DNA from: Novipirellula caenicola
Lineage (GTDB): Bacteria; Planctomycetota; Planctomycetia; Pirellulales; Pirellulaceae
Direction: 5' to 3'
NCBI RefSeq assembly: GCF_039545035.1
Contig: NZ_BAABRO010000015.1
Coordinates: 1-64,000 of the forward strand
Length of the DNA: 64,000 nt
Part shown: positions 47,787 to 58,200 of the stretch, piece by piece
Layout of the letters: the number at the start of each line of letters is the position of its first letter
How positions within the stretch are numbered: the stretch's first letter is position 1
The notes under the pieces: generated by a model
Database searches by the model: none
Told to the model about the DNA's origin: nothing
The model's input: only the letters and a program-made list of their open reading frames with translations
Translations under genes and position numbers: made by a program

Positions 47787-47841
47787 GATGGCCCGAAAAG
47801 CGATGGCCCGAAAAGCGATGGCCGGTGTGGCACCGGCCATC
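47787..47841. repeat. 15-bp tandem duplication followed by 11-bp hairpin
   Basis: GATGGCCCGAAAAGC occurs twice (47787-47801, 47802-47816). It is followed by GATGGCCGGTG-TGG-CACCGGCCATC (47817-47841). Between the convergent opgH and dps genes, the hairpin could terminate transcription from either side. Confidence 0.65.
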
Positions 47842-47864
47842 TCGCTCGCGATGCGATTGGCGAT

Positions 47865-48356
47865 TTAAACCACTTCTTGGGTTTGCAGCATCCAGAGGTG
47901 CTTTTCAAGGGCTGAGGAGATGCCAATACACATGTCTTCGCTGATCGGGTCGAGATCGCCAAGTTTTTCGATCGCACTGCGTAGCGAATCGATCGTCGTT
48001 TTCACCGCGTCCGCCGACAGCGTTACCGTCTCGCTGAACTTAACGAATTCGCGAGGGTAAGTGGACAATTCGCTCGATTCCGCGACGGTGGCGGCGCGTC
48101 CATCAGGGACAACGCCCAAGGTGCTGATCCGTTCGGCGACCTCGTCGCTGGCTTCACGAACGGTCGCAATGATTTCATCGAGTTGCAGATGAATGCTGCG
48201 GAAATTCGGGCCCACGACATTCCAATGGGCTTGTTTTAGTGTCAGAGCAAGATCGATCAAGTTGACCAAGTTTTGCTGCAATAAACCACAAACTTTGTCG
48301 TTGTTCTTGTCGCTAAGAATGTCTCGTTTGAAAACAGATTGGGTGTCAGTAGCCAT
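47865..48356 (-). CDS. dps: Dps-family ferritin-like DNA-binding protein
   Basis: This 163-residue protein has the Dps four-helix pattern with the ferroxidase residues in LKQAHWNVVGPNFRSIHLQLDEI and a matching second segment (DEVAERISTLGVVPDGRA). The C-terminus ends with EKHLWMLQTQEVV. Dps dodecamers oxidise and store iron with hydrogen peroxide and protect DNA during starvation. The gene stands alone. It is preceded by about 300 bases with no recognised operator. Confidence 0.93.
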   Translation of the reverse strand: MATDTQSVFKRDILSDKNNDKVCGLLQQNLVNLIDLALTLKQAHWNVVGPNFRSIHLQLDEIIATVREASDEVAERISTLGVVPDGRAATVAESSELSTYPREFVKFSETVTLSADAVKTTIDSLRSAIEKLGDLDPISEDMCIGISSALEKHLWMLQTQEVV

Positions 48357-48665
48357 GGTTTCTTCGAATTCATGATGTTATTAATTGGAACGCCCGGCTG
48401 GGGGATACCCCGTCCGCTGGCGATTCACACCTGAGTGAACATCGTGAATTCAAAGCAAACTTTGGACCAACTCGATTGCGACCGCCACAGAGGCAGCGGT
48501 GGCGTATTTCAGTCCTCGCAATCTTGCCGAGTCTTAGTGCAATTTCTTAGGCATTCAAGCCGGCGTGGATGCGGAGCAGCCAAGCTGGTCATAAAACGCG
48601 CAGGCGAGAAGCCAGGTGAGCCGATTCGCTCGCGACCGGCTCGCTGATGGTTCGCGATCCCCTCG
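48357..48665. other. intergenic region upstream of dps
   Basis: About 310 bases lie between dps and the TIGR03067-type gene, both on the minus strand. It probably carries the dps promoter. The small frames in it show no family features, and I saw no clear terminator. Confidence 0.35.
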
Positions 48666-49223
48666 CTATTCTTTTTCGCTTTCGATCGTTTTGCCGAGTC
48701 CGGGGACGGGATCGCCCTGGTCCTTTTGCAGGGTAAACAGCATGATCTTGCTACCCTTGGGCGATTTGAATTCCGTAGGTCGCTCGGCACCGGGCAACGC
48801 ATAGCACAAAACCCAGCGGTTTTTGCCATCGAATTTCAGGATGCCTGACGTCATCGTTTCCTGGGCTTGATCCGCTGGGCGGTCCTGCTTTTCACGAGCG
48901 ACTTCGCTGGGACGCGCCGTATCGGGAACCGATGTCATCGTGATGTGCATCGGGTCTTGAGAATCATCGACGGTAAAGACGGCTTGGAAGCGTTGTTGTT
49001 GATCACGGTCGTAGGTCACAATCAAGTTAGCAGTGACCGACACGGTGCTGCCGTCGAGTTCTTGTTTGGATAGTTCACGTCCTTGGTTGACGCCTTCGAC
49101 GATTTTCCATCTGCCTTGCATTCTTTCGTTTGCGGTGTCGCTCGATTTTTCATCCGCATGGCTCGTCGCGGAAAAAGAAATGCCCACGGCGATCGCCGTT
49201 GCCATCAAAATGGTGTAACGCAT
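48666..49223 (-). CDS. exported TIGR03067-domain protein
   Basis: This 185-residue protein has a signal peptide (TILMATAIAVGISFSATSHA). It also has the planctomycete TIGR03067 pattern: MQGRWKIVEGVNQGRELSKQEL, a beta-rich VTANLIVTYD, DPMHITMTSV, and ILKFDGKNRWVLCYALPGAERPTEF. This lineage-expanded family has no established function. It lies about 70 bases downstream of the CsrA gene on the same strand. Confidence 0.85.
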   Translation of the reverse strand: MRYTILMATAIAVGISFSATSHADEKSSDTANERMQGRWKIVEGVNQGRELSKQELDGSTVSVTANLIVTYDRDQQQRFQAVFTVDDSQDPMHITMTSVPDTARPSEVAREKQDRPADQAQETMTSGILKFDGKNRWVLCYALPGAERPTEFKSPKGSKIMLFTLQKDQGDPVPGLGKTIESEKE

Positions 49224-49292
49224 GGTTCTCTCGTTTTATAGAAGAGGTGGTTTTAAGGAACAGGGTTTCGCTGTTGCTCGAAACGCAGCAGC

Positions 49293-49514
49293 TCAAGCGG
49301 ATCGGCGCAGGTAGTCTTGCAAGCGACTGACCGAGACGTTTTCTCGCGGCGAACCAGTTCGCGGCGTTGACCTAAGTTCTGCACGCCGGATGGGCACTTC
49401 GCGTGGAGCCTCGATCGCGAGTTGGACGCGATTGCCTTGAGTGCGATGGACGGTCAGGACAATGTCGTCGCCAAGTCGAATCGATTCACCTGATTTGCGG
49501 CTAAGAACTAACAT
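49293..49514 (-). CDS. csrA: CsrA carbon storage regulator
   Basis: This 73-residue protein starts MLVLSRKSGESIRLGDDIVL and has the RNA-binding strand with QLAIEAPREVPIRR. Length and motifs match CsrA/RsmA, which binds GGA motifs in mRNA leaders and blocks or stabilises translation. It is preceded by 585 bases without genes. The tail (RTGSPRENVSVSRLQDYLRRSA) is longer and more basic than in the enterobacterial protein. No csrB/csrC-like RNA could be identified here. Confidence 0.95.
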   Translation of the reverse strand: MLVLSRKSGESIRLGDDIVLTVHRTQGNRVQLAIEAPREVPIRRAELRSTPRTGSPRENVSVSRLQDYLRRSA

Positions 49515-50099
49515 GATTTCATCCTTGAAGTTGTGTTTAAAAAATCCTTTAGTTACTACTGATTTGCGTGGTCATCCGAATCAGCACTTGGCGTGCCGCA
49601 CAAGAGGGTTGACAGAGGCAGACGCTGATTTTTTGCCGACAAACACGCTTTTTCGCGTGCTTTTGTGGGATTTGCCAAGATCGCTTTGCTTGGTCGTGAT
49701 GTGAAAAGTCGCGTTTGTCTGCCAAGCGGGTTGATCGGACATCACTTCAATACCAAGTGGTCGTCCATGTCTGTCGCCGGTTGGTCGTGCTGAGCCTTGC
49801 CCACATTCAAATTAGTCTCCCTGACTCATCCATCGATGTCCCATTGCAGCGACGAATGAAGGGGGACTCTATGGATTTGCGGGGGGATTCGCATGGCACG
49901 CAAAATGCATCTTTGACTTTGCGGGGCTAGCATCAAGCAATCAGCGTCACAGCTTTTCTTTGAACGCGTCCACGGTTTCACTGGGCTCCCTGCTTCCTGG
50001 GATCCATGCTTCAAAGTGATGTCGCGGATGCGAGCTTGCACCCGATGGGAAATCCGATCAAACATCCGCTGACAAGATCAATGGCGAGGGAGGGCGATC
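49515..50099. other. 585-base intergenic region upstream of csrA
   Basis: No supported gene is found. An A/T-rich segment near 49530-49560 likely carries the csrA promoter. A short hairpin CACGC/GCGTG with T runs lies near 49642-49665. Repeated short words (TTTGCGGGG twice near 49875 and 49918) also occur. The region could hold a small regulatory RNA, which I cannot show. Confidence 0.35.
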
Positions 50100-50396
50100 A
50101 TGGTTAAATGGTCTGATAAAGACGAACGACAGTACGATCACATCAAGCAGAGTCAACTTGAACGTGGCAAGTCCGAGGACGATGCCGAAGAGGTGGCCGC
50201 GCGGACGGTCAATAAACAACGTCGTCACGAAGGCCGGACTCCGAATCAAAAGACGCAAGGCACGGGGAACCCCAACACACGACTCGAAGAGCGTACGGTG
50301 GATGAACTGAGGAATTTGGCGGCGGACCTGGAAATTTCGGGACGCAGCAAAATGAACAAGGCCGATTTGATCGACGCGATTCGAAGTCGTCGCTAG
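50100..50396 (+). CDS. small protein with C-terminal Rho-N-like SAP domain
   Basis: This 98-residue, highly charged protein has an N-terminal half (KWSDKDERQYDHIKQSQLERGKSEDDAEEVAARTVNKQRR) resembling plasmid-stabilisation-like small proteins. The C-terminal Rho-N domain reads TVDELRNLAADLEISGRSKMNKADLIDAIRS. It is probably a nucleic-acid-binding protein and may be stress-related. It lies 154 bases before the diadenylate cyclase gene. Confidence 0.82.
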   Translation: MVKWSDKDERQYDHIKQSQLERGKSEDDAEEVAARTVNKQRRHEGRTPNQKTQGTGNPNTRLEERTVDELRNLAADLEISGRSKMNKADLIDAIRSRR

Positions 50397-50550
50397 ATCG
50401 CCGCGGCACGCGTCCGCGGCAACTTTCGGTTACGAGGTAGTAAAGGTCGTGGCGAAGGTCTTGGATAAAGACCGCTACGACCTTCGTTTTGAAATGCAAG
50501 ACCCAACCGGTCAGTAAGAACACGATTGTGATCACGCAAAGTGAGTTTAA

Positions 50551-51714
50551 ATGCGGCGTCATTTGAATGAATTGATCGAGCAGATTCGCTTAGCCGATGC
50601 TTTGGACATCGGTATCGTGACGCTATTGATCTACGTTGGCTTGGTTTGGTTACGACATCGGTCAACCCAGTCGCTTGGGGTGATGATTGCGTTGTTGGCC
50701 GCCCTGTATGTCTTAGCAGGGTGGTTGGAAATGTATTTGACCACGATGATTTTCCAGTACGGGATCATCGCGATCCTCTTTTCGATCATTGTGATCTTTC
50801 AGCAGGATATTCGGCACGGCATCGAGCGGCTGGTGTCGTCACGATGGCTACGGCAGGGCACCCATGACTCATCCGATTCAGGCATCATCGATACGATTGT
50901 CGAATCAGTGGCGGCGCTTGCTCGTGATCAGATCGGTGCCTTGATTGTGTTCCCAGGCCGTGAACCGCTGACCCGGCACATGCGTGGTGGCGTGTTGGTG
51001 GATGCCGAGATCAGTGAACCGCTGCTGTTGAGCATCTTTCATCCCCAATCACCCGGCCATGATGGTGCGGTGTTGATTGAAGATTCGCGGATACGGCAGC
51101 TAAGTTTGCATCTGCCGTTATCGTCCAATTTGACGAAAGTGCAAGGCAGCGGAACTCGTCATACCGCTGCGTTGGGATTGTCCGAGTGCTGTGATGCCTT
51201 GGTGGTTGTCGTCTCCGAAGAACGTGGGACGATCACCACCGCGCATGGCGGCGAACTGACCGAGGTCGATCCCGCAGGCTTGGCTCAAAGGCTCGAGCAA
51301 TTTTTGGCTAGCCAGACCGTGACGAACGATTTGCGAGGCGAGAGCGGATGGGACCGATGGTTCATGGGGTTCGCGTCGCTGTCGCTGGCGGTTTTGCTGT
51401 GGATTTTGTTTGCGTATCAAACGGCCACGCTACAGCGAACGATCATTGTGCCGATCGAATATCGAAATTTGGCCGCTGATTGGGTCGTCGCCGAGCCGCG
51501 ATCAAGTTATGCCGAGGTGACGTTGGTGGGATCGGATAAAGCATTCAAAATTCTTGACGTTTCAGCAATCACGGTCTCGTTGGAACTCGAGGATGTGCAA
51601 TTGGGAATCCCGAAGCGGTTGTCCACCGAGCAGGCCTTGACCAACGTCCCGAGCGAATTGAGTGTCAACGAGATCGTACCTCGGTGGGTTGATGTGATCG
51701 TTCGCAAAAAATGA
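50551..51714 (+). CDS. diadenylate cyclase (CdaA-type) fused to a YbbR domain
   Basis: The 387-residue protein starts with three membrane helices (IGIVTLLIYVGLVWL, LGVMIALLAALYVLAGWL, YGIIAILFSIIVIF). The DisA-N cyclase domain follows (about 100-250) with GHDGAVLI holding the DGA motif. In place of GTRHR, GTRHTAALGLSE is seen. A fourth helix (FASLSLAVLLWILFAYQ) and one YbbR-like domain (about 290-387) end the protein. CdaA makes c-di-AMP; in Firmicutes its regulator CdaR is a separate YbbR protein, so here enzyme and regulator appear fused. Arg-to-Thr at the second motif may affect activity. Confidence 0.9.
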   Translation: MRRHLNELIEQIRLADALDIGIVTLLIYVGLVWLRHRSTQSLGVMIALLAALYVLAGWLEMYLTTMIFQYGIIAILFSIIVIFQQDIRHGIERLVSSRWLRQGTHDSSDSGIIDTIVESVAALARDQIGALIVFPGREPLTRHMRGGVLVDAEISEPLLLSIFHPQSPGHDGAVLIEDSRIRQLSLHLPLSSNLTKVQGSGTRHTAALGLSECCDALVVVVSEERGTITTAHGGELTEVDPAGLAQRLEQFLASQTVTNDLRGESGWDRWFMGFASLSLAVLLWILFAYQTATLQRTIIVPIEYRNLAADWVVAEPRSSYAEVTLVGSDKAFKILDVSAITVSLELEDVQLGIPKRLSTEQALTNVPSELSVNEIVPRWVDVIVRKK

Positions 51715-51770
51715 CGGACGAATGCTCGGTGAGATCATCGATCCGATTTGTATGCCCGGTTTGAACCGCT

Positions 51771-52124
51771 CTAGTTGCTGACCGTCAATGCCGTGATCGA
51801 GGTAGTCAACGATTCGATCGCAGGTTTACAAGCCAACCATAGCGCATTGCCACGTTCGCGATTGCCGGCCCGGGCCGCGTCGATCACCATTTGCAGCTCT
51901 TTGACGGGAGTTCCGGTCTCGAAGGTACTCAGCAATCCTTTCAAACTGTGCCCGGTGGCGGCAGCGTCCTGGAGTTGGTCGTTTTCGAAATGATGTTCGA
52001 GATCGTTGACCAATTGCGGAGCATCCTCGCTGACCAGCGCTGCCATCGTAACCAGCAATTCACAGTCGCCTCCCACACGGTCGATCGCTTCTTGAAAGCG
52101 TTTTTTTTGTTCGGGTGTCAGCAT
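51771..52124 (-). CDS. Hpt phosphotransfer protein
   Basis: This 117-residue protein is a single Hpt domain with the phosphoacceptor His59 in ATGHSLKGLLSTF. The hydrophobic helices around it (LVTMAALVSEDAPQLVNDLEHHF; ALWLACKPAIESLTTSI) form the usual bundle. It lies 107 bases after the stop of the giant hybrid kinase gene and probably receives the phosphate from that kinase's receiver domain. Confidence 0.88.
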   Translation of the reverse strand: MLTPEQKKRFQEAIDRVGGDCELLVTMAALVSEDAPQLVNDLEHHFENDQLQDAAATGHSLKGLLSTFETGTPVKELQMVIDAARAGNRERGNALWLACKPAIESLTTSITALTVSN

Positions 52125-52230
52125 CGCCTTTTTCGCTTACGGCCTGGAAACGGCCTTGAGATAGTGTAGAGCTTCAGTGTAATTGGTGATTTGCGGGTTT
52201 CACCCCCTGCTGCATTCCGTGTGCCGTAGC

Positions 52231-55200
52231 TCAACGGGTTTCGTGAGCTCCGCTGGTAAAGCGGTGCACCATTTGGGTCAATCGTTGGACGTTGATCGGT
52301 TTACTCAGGTAATCATTGCAGCCGCTTTCGATGCACCGATTCATATCCCCCTGCATCGCGTCGGCGGTCAATGCGATGATGGGACCGTCGAATCCGAGTC
52401 GACGGAGCCGCTCGGCGGTTTGGTATCCATCGAGTCGCGGCATCTGCATGTCCAGCAGAATCAAATCGTAGGAGCGGCCTTTTTGGACCATTTCCTCCAC
52501 CATTTGGATCGCAACTTCGCCATCCTCGGCTTCGTTGACTTTGGCGCCTGCTTTTTTCAGCAACGATTTGCTGAGAAAACGAATGTCGCGGCGGTCGTCG
52601 ACGACCAAGACGTGGCAGTCCAAGCGGATCGCTTCGGCAGGCGTGGGGCTGGCCACCGGTTCGGTCGTCAATTTGGGCTGGATCATTTGCACGTCGTCAA
52701 TGTCGCCGGTGGAGATCGAGACGGTAAATTTGCTGCCTCTGCTCAATTCGCTCTCGACCGAGATTTCACCCCCTAACATCTCGGTCAACCGTTTGCTGAT
52801 CGCCAACCCGAGACCGGTGCCGCCAAATTCGCGGTTGACGTTGCCGTCGCCTTGCGAAAAAGGTTGGAACAATCGCTGCTGCTGTTCCCGGCTCATGCCG
52901 ATACCCGAGTCGACAATTTCAAACTGCAATCTTCCACGATCGTGTTGCTGGTCGATGTATCGCACAATGATTTTCACCATGCCTGCGGGAGTGAATTTGA
53001 TTGCATTACCGACTAGATTAATCAGGACTTGTTTCAATCGCTTAGGGTCGGAGGTGATTTCGGCAGGAATTTTCCCGTGATACTCGACATCGAGTTCAAG
53101 GTTGCTCTCGGTCGCACGGACTTCCATGATCGAGCGAACGTCTTCGACCAAATGACTCGGAGCGAAACGCTGTTGGCTGATTTCAAATTTGCCCGCTTCG
53201 ATTTTCGACAGGTCAAGAATATCGTTAATGATATCCAGCAAGAAACCACCGTTATGCCGGATCGTACGAACGTGCGAGAGCGTTTCGTCGTCGTTGACCT
53301 TTTCGGCGATCAAATCGGCATAGCCGAGGATCGCGGTCATCGGGGTACGGATTTCGTGACTCATGTTGGCCAAAAACGCACTCTTTGACTCGTTTGCGGC
53401 AACGGCCTGTTCACGTGCTTCTTTGAGCGATTGTTCGAACTCGTGTTGATTGGTGATGTCCAGCAGCGTGCCGATGATTTGCGACGGTCGCTTGTTGCCT
53501 TGGTTGCCTTTGGTCCACAGCGTTTTGGTTTGCAAACGCACCCAGCGCAATTCCCCGTCGAGCCGGATGACGCGAAGGTCAAGCGGCGTCATCAGTTTTC
53601 GTCGTGTTTGCGCGGCCTGCTGGAAGTATTCCTGGTATGCCGCCGCGTCTTCGGGGTAGACAAACGAAGGCGTTTCGTTCATCTGGATCTGGAACGCGTG
53701 ATCTTCTGGGTAGCCAACAATTCGTTTGAACTCGGGTGAAAACATGACGTTCGAAGAACGCAAATCGACGTGCAGCATGCCAAAACCGGCCGCCTTGGCT
53801 GCCACGCTCAATCGTTGAGCGCTGAGGCGGATCTCGCGTTCATTTCGTTTTCGCTCGGTAATGTCCACGCCACTGGGCACGACAAAGGTCACCTCGCCTT
53901 TGTCGTTTCGAGCTGGGGCGATTCGGAATTGAAAGACACGTTTGGATCCGTCGGCGATCCAGTAATCCAATTCCATTTCAAGCGTTTCACCTGCGGCGGC
54001 GCGTTGAAACGAATCACGAATTGCCGACTGTACCTTGGCCGATCGACGCCACCACGGACATTCCCAAAACTTCTTGCCGATGATTTCCTCGCGAGTGTAT
54101 CCGCATCCCGCGGTAGCGGTCTTGTTGACTTCGCTGACGTAACCGTCCAGGTCGATGACGCCGACGAAGATCAAAGTCACATCGAAAATGCCCTGTAGTT
54201 TTGTGTTGCTGCTCTCGAGGTTCTCGAGAGCCAACTTGATCGCTTCTTCGGATTCACGTCGAGTCGTGATATCAAGTTCGACTCCGATCATTTGCAGCGG
54301 CGAATCGCTGTCCTTGACGGAAAGATGGGCAAGCGACATCACCCAGCGATAGGCCTTGGAGGATCGTCGGATGCGGTATTCGCAACGATACGGCGTGCCC
54401 GACTGCAAACTGTGACGCAGCGACTGTTCGACATGATCGCGATCATCGGGATGGACCAGATCGAGAAACTCGGCGAGTCCCCCGAGCGGTCTGGCGGATT
54501 CCATTCCCGATTGTTTGCTCAATTCACCGGAACGATAGAATTTGTCAGCATTGATGTGCCATTGCCAAAGTTTCAGCTCCGCAGCACTTAGTGCCAAACG
54601 TAGACGTTCTTCGCTGGCGAGAATGCGACGTTCGGATTCCTTGGCGTCGGTGATGTCCCAGTTCAGCCCATGGATCCGCGTCACCTTGCCGTGTTCATCG
54701 CGCAGGATGGTGCCGACCGCCGCCAACCAAATCACTTGGCCATCGGGACGAATGATGCGGAATTCGGTTTCATAGGCATCACCCTTTTGGGTCGCCTGGC
54801 GCCACATTGATTTAAGCGCCGCAAGGTCGTCGGGATGGACGCTTTGAAAGAACAGTTCACTTGATGGGTTGTCTCGTCGAGGGATTCCCAATAGTTGGAA
54901 CACAGAGTCTTCCCAAACGCTTTTCTCCTCGCTCCATTCCCAGGCCGCCATCGCACCGGCTTTGAGCGCCATCGACATTCGGCGTTCGCTTTCGATCAAT
55001 CGCATCTGCGCTGCATAGCGTTCGCTGATATCGACGCCCGAGGGAATCAGGTACTCAATATTTCCGTTGGCATCCTGGACCGGTGCCATCATGAAATCGA
55101 TCATCAGCGGATTGCCTTCCTTGGAATACAATCCGACATCAAACCGCACCGTTTCCCCCGCAAACGCGCGATCCATCGCGTCTCGCATTTGGTTGGCGAC

Positions 55201-58200
55201 CGAGTCATCGTAAGTCCACCAAGCGCATTCGGCAAAATGTTTTCCGATCACATCCTCACGGCGGAGCCCAGCAATGCTCATCGAGCGATCGTCGACTTCT
55301 AATAGCTTGCCATCGCTTCCGATCACGCCAACAAGTCCGAGTTGATTGTTGATCACGCGGCGGAGGTGCGCTTCGCGGTCGGAAAGTTCCAATTCCCAGC
55401 GTTTTCGTTCAGTAATGTCACGGGAAACCGCGACGAGAAATTTAATTTGTTCTGATACACCACGGACCGCCGTGACGATCACGTCCCACCATTTAGGCGT
55501 TCCGTTTGCGGTGGGGCAATACGCTTGGAAGCTGCCGGTGCCGCCGTCGATGGCATCGGCAATGGCTTGAAGCACGTTGGACTGATTTTCGGCAGGCCAC
55601 AACGTTTCCCAACGCTTTCCACGAAATGTCTCAAAATCCGCGATCTCAAACGAGGCAATCCCGGCGGAGTTCATCGTTAACATGCGGCCGTCTAAGTCGA
55701 GCACCTTGATGCAGTCGGGACTGCTCTCGATGATCGTTCGATTAAACTCTTCGCTTTCGCGCAGTGCGTCTTCGGCGCGGGCACGTTCAAGTCTCGCGTA
55801 AACTCGGGTGGTAAACTCTTGCAAAAAATCCTTTTCGTCAGCTTGCCAATGATGGGGTTCGCTGCGAATGGCGGCCAACACAAACTTCAATCTTCGGTCA
55901 CTAACATAGGTTGCGGTGAACAGCGAACCAATTTTGAACTTGGCAAAACGCTCGACCGATTCGGCGGGACGCGACGAGCTTTGGCAGTCATCAATCGCGA
56001 GCGGTTGGCCTGCTAACAGAGCGTCCCGTTCGTGGTCGTCGTGGAAATCGGCAAGACCATGAATCCCGTCCAAGCTAGGAAGACTCTCGTCGGCAACGTG
56101 TTCGTGAAACACCTTGGCCGTTTCGTTTGTTTCATCGATTTCGACCAGCAAACATCGCGACAAGTTCATGTACTTCGCGATACGCGAGCAGGCCTGTTGG
56201 ACAATCTCGTCAGCCGATAGCGGATTGACGAATGCAGATTGCAAATCGGCTAAAAATGCCAGATTCAATTCGCGTTGTTTGCGATCGGTGATGTCGACGG
56301 CAAAGCCGGTGATTTGCAGGGCATTGCCCTGCTCGTCGCGGTCCACAACGCCATGCACCTGTGACCAGATGATCCGTCCATCGGTCCCTCGGACGCAGCG
56401 GCACTCGAACTCTTCGCGTTCGGAATCCGAATGCAGGATCGAATCAATGACTTGCTGGACGACGGGGTGATCTTCGGGGATGACGATTTCCAAGAATCCC
56501 TCGGGAGTCCCCTTGAATTCGTTTTTGTCATAGCCGTACATCGCGTGCAGACGATCGGACCACGTGATTTGGTTTTTGGTAATATTCCAAACCCAACTGC
56601 CCATGCGGCCAGCGTCCAGTGCCAACGAAAGCGTTCGCTCACGCTGGATCATCTCGAGTTCGGCCTTTTTTCGTTCGCTGACGTCGCTTGCGATCGCGGT
56701 GATCGATAGTGGATTGCCCTGCGAATCACGCTGGATGACGCCGCGGCCGTAGGTCCAGATGACTTGTTGGTCATTGCCGCGAAAGATCCGGAAATCCATC
56801 TCGAATTCCTCGCACTGGCCCGCAAACGCCGCGTCAATGCGAGCTTGCACATAGTCGCGATCATCGGGGTGGATAATCTGCATGAACCCTTCGCTGGTCG
56901 TGACAAATTGATCGCGTTCGTAACCGAGTAACTCGTACAAGTGATCGGACCATGTCACATGATTCGACGCGATATCCCAGTGCCACGACCCCAATCGGCC
57001 AGCACGAAACGCCAGATCCAGGTCCTCGCGTTGTTTGGCCACCACACGCTCTGCTTCCTTGCGGTCGGCTACATCTAAAAATGTCACGACGCAGCCAATG
57101 GTTTTGCCGTCGCGGATCATTGGATAAGACCAATACTCGACATCAAAGGATGTCCCATCCGCTCTCCAGAAAATCTCGTCATCGACATGGACCTTAGCCC
57201 CGACGCGAAATGCCTCGTAGATATGACATTCGTCGTTGGGACAATGGGTACCATCGCGACGCGTGTGATGGATCAGCTGATGCATCTGTTTGCCGACAAG
57301 TTCGTCGGCAGCGTCAAAACCCAATAGTTTCGCGCACGATGCATTGGCGAACGTGCAGATGCCATCGGGATCGATGCCGTAGATGCCTTCGGCGGTGGAA
57401 TTTAGCAGTGCAACGATTCGTTCATCGCGATCAAAGATCGTTTGCACGAATTGTTTGTGTTCGGTGATGTCACGCAGATACGCGGTAAAAAAAGGAGATC
57501 CGTCGCGTGATTTCGTCGCATTGATGGCCAGTTCGACCGGGAATTGTTCCCCGTTGGACCGCTGGGCCGTCAATTCGATCCGATGACCGATGACCTTGGA
57601 TTGGCCGGACGCCAAATACCGCTGCAGTCCGCGGGTGTGCGCGTCGCGGAATTCTTCCGGAATGATGGTTTCGGCTAACAAACGTCCTTTCACGTCGTGT
57701 TGTTTGTAACCGAAGGTTTGCTCGGCAGCCGGATTGAAATCCACGATCCGGCCATCGACGTCCATGGTGATGATCGAATCCAGGGCCGATGCCAAGATGG
57801 CCGATTTGCGAGCCTCTTCGTCACGCAGGTTCACATCGGCTTGGCTGTGGCGAATGAATTGTCCCAATTCGATCCCAATCGATTGCAACATCGCCAAAAA
57901 CGGTGGTTCGAATCGTCGAGAGCGGCGGGAAAAAATTTCGATCACGCCAAAGAAATCGCTGCCCACCACGATCGGCATCGCCATCGCATGCGTCAATCCC
58001 GCCTCGATCGCGTGCGTGCGAGAGAAATTCGTATCGGCCGACAACTTTTCAATCGAATGGACGCTCATCGATTGCCAAACACGGCCGGGCAACCCCTGGC
58101 CTTTGCTGAACTGAAACGCTTGGTTTTTAGCGGCAACTTGCTCCATCTCGGCGTCATGTGGTCCTACCGAGACATCCGTGCAATGCAGTGTTTGGTGCTG

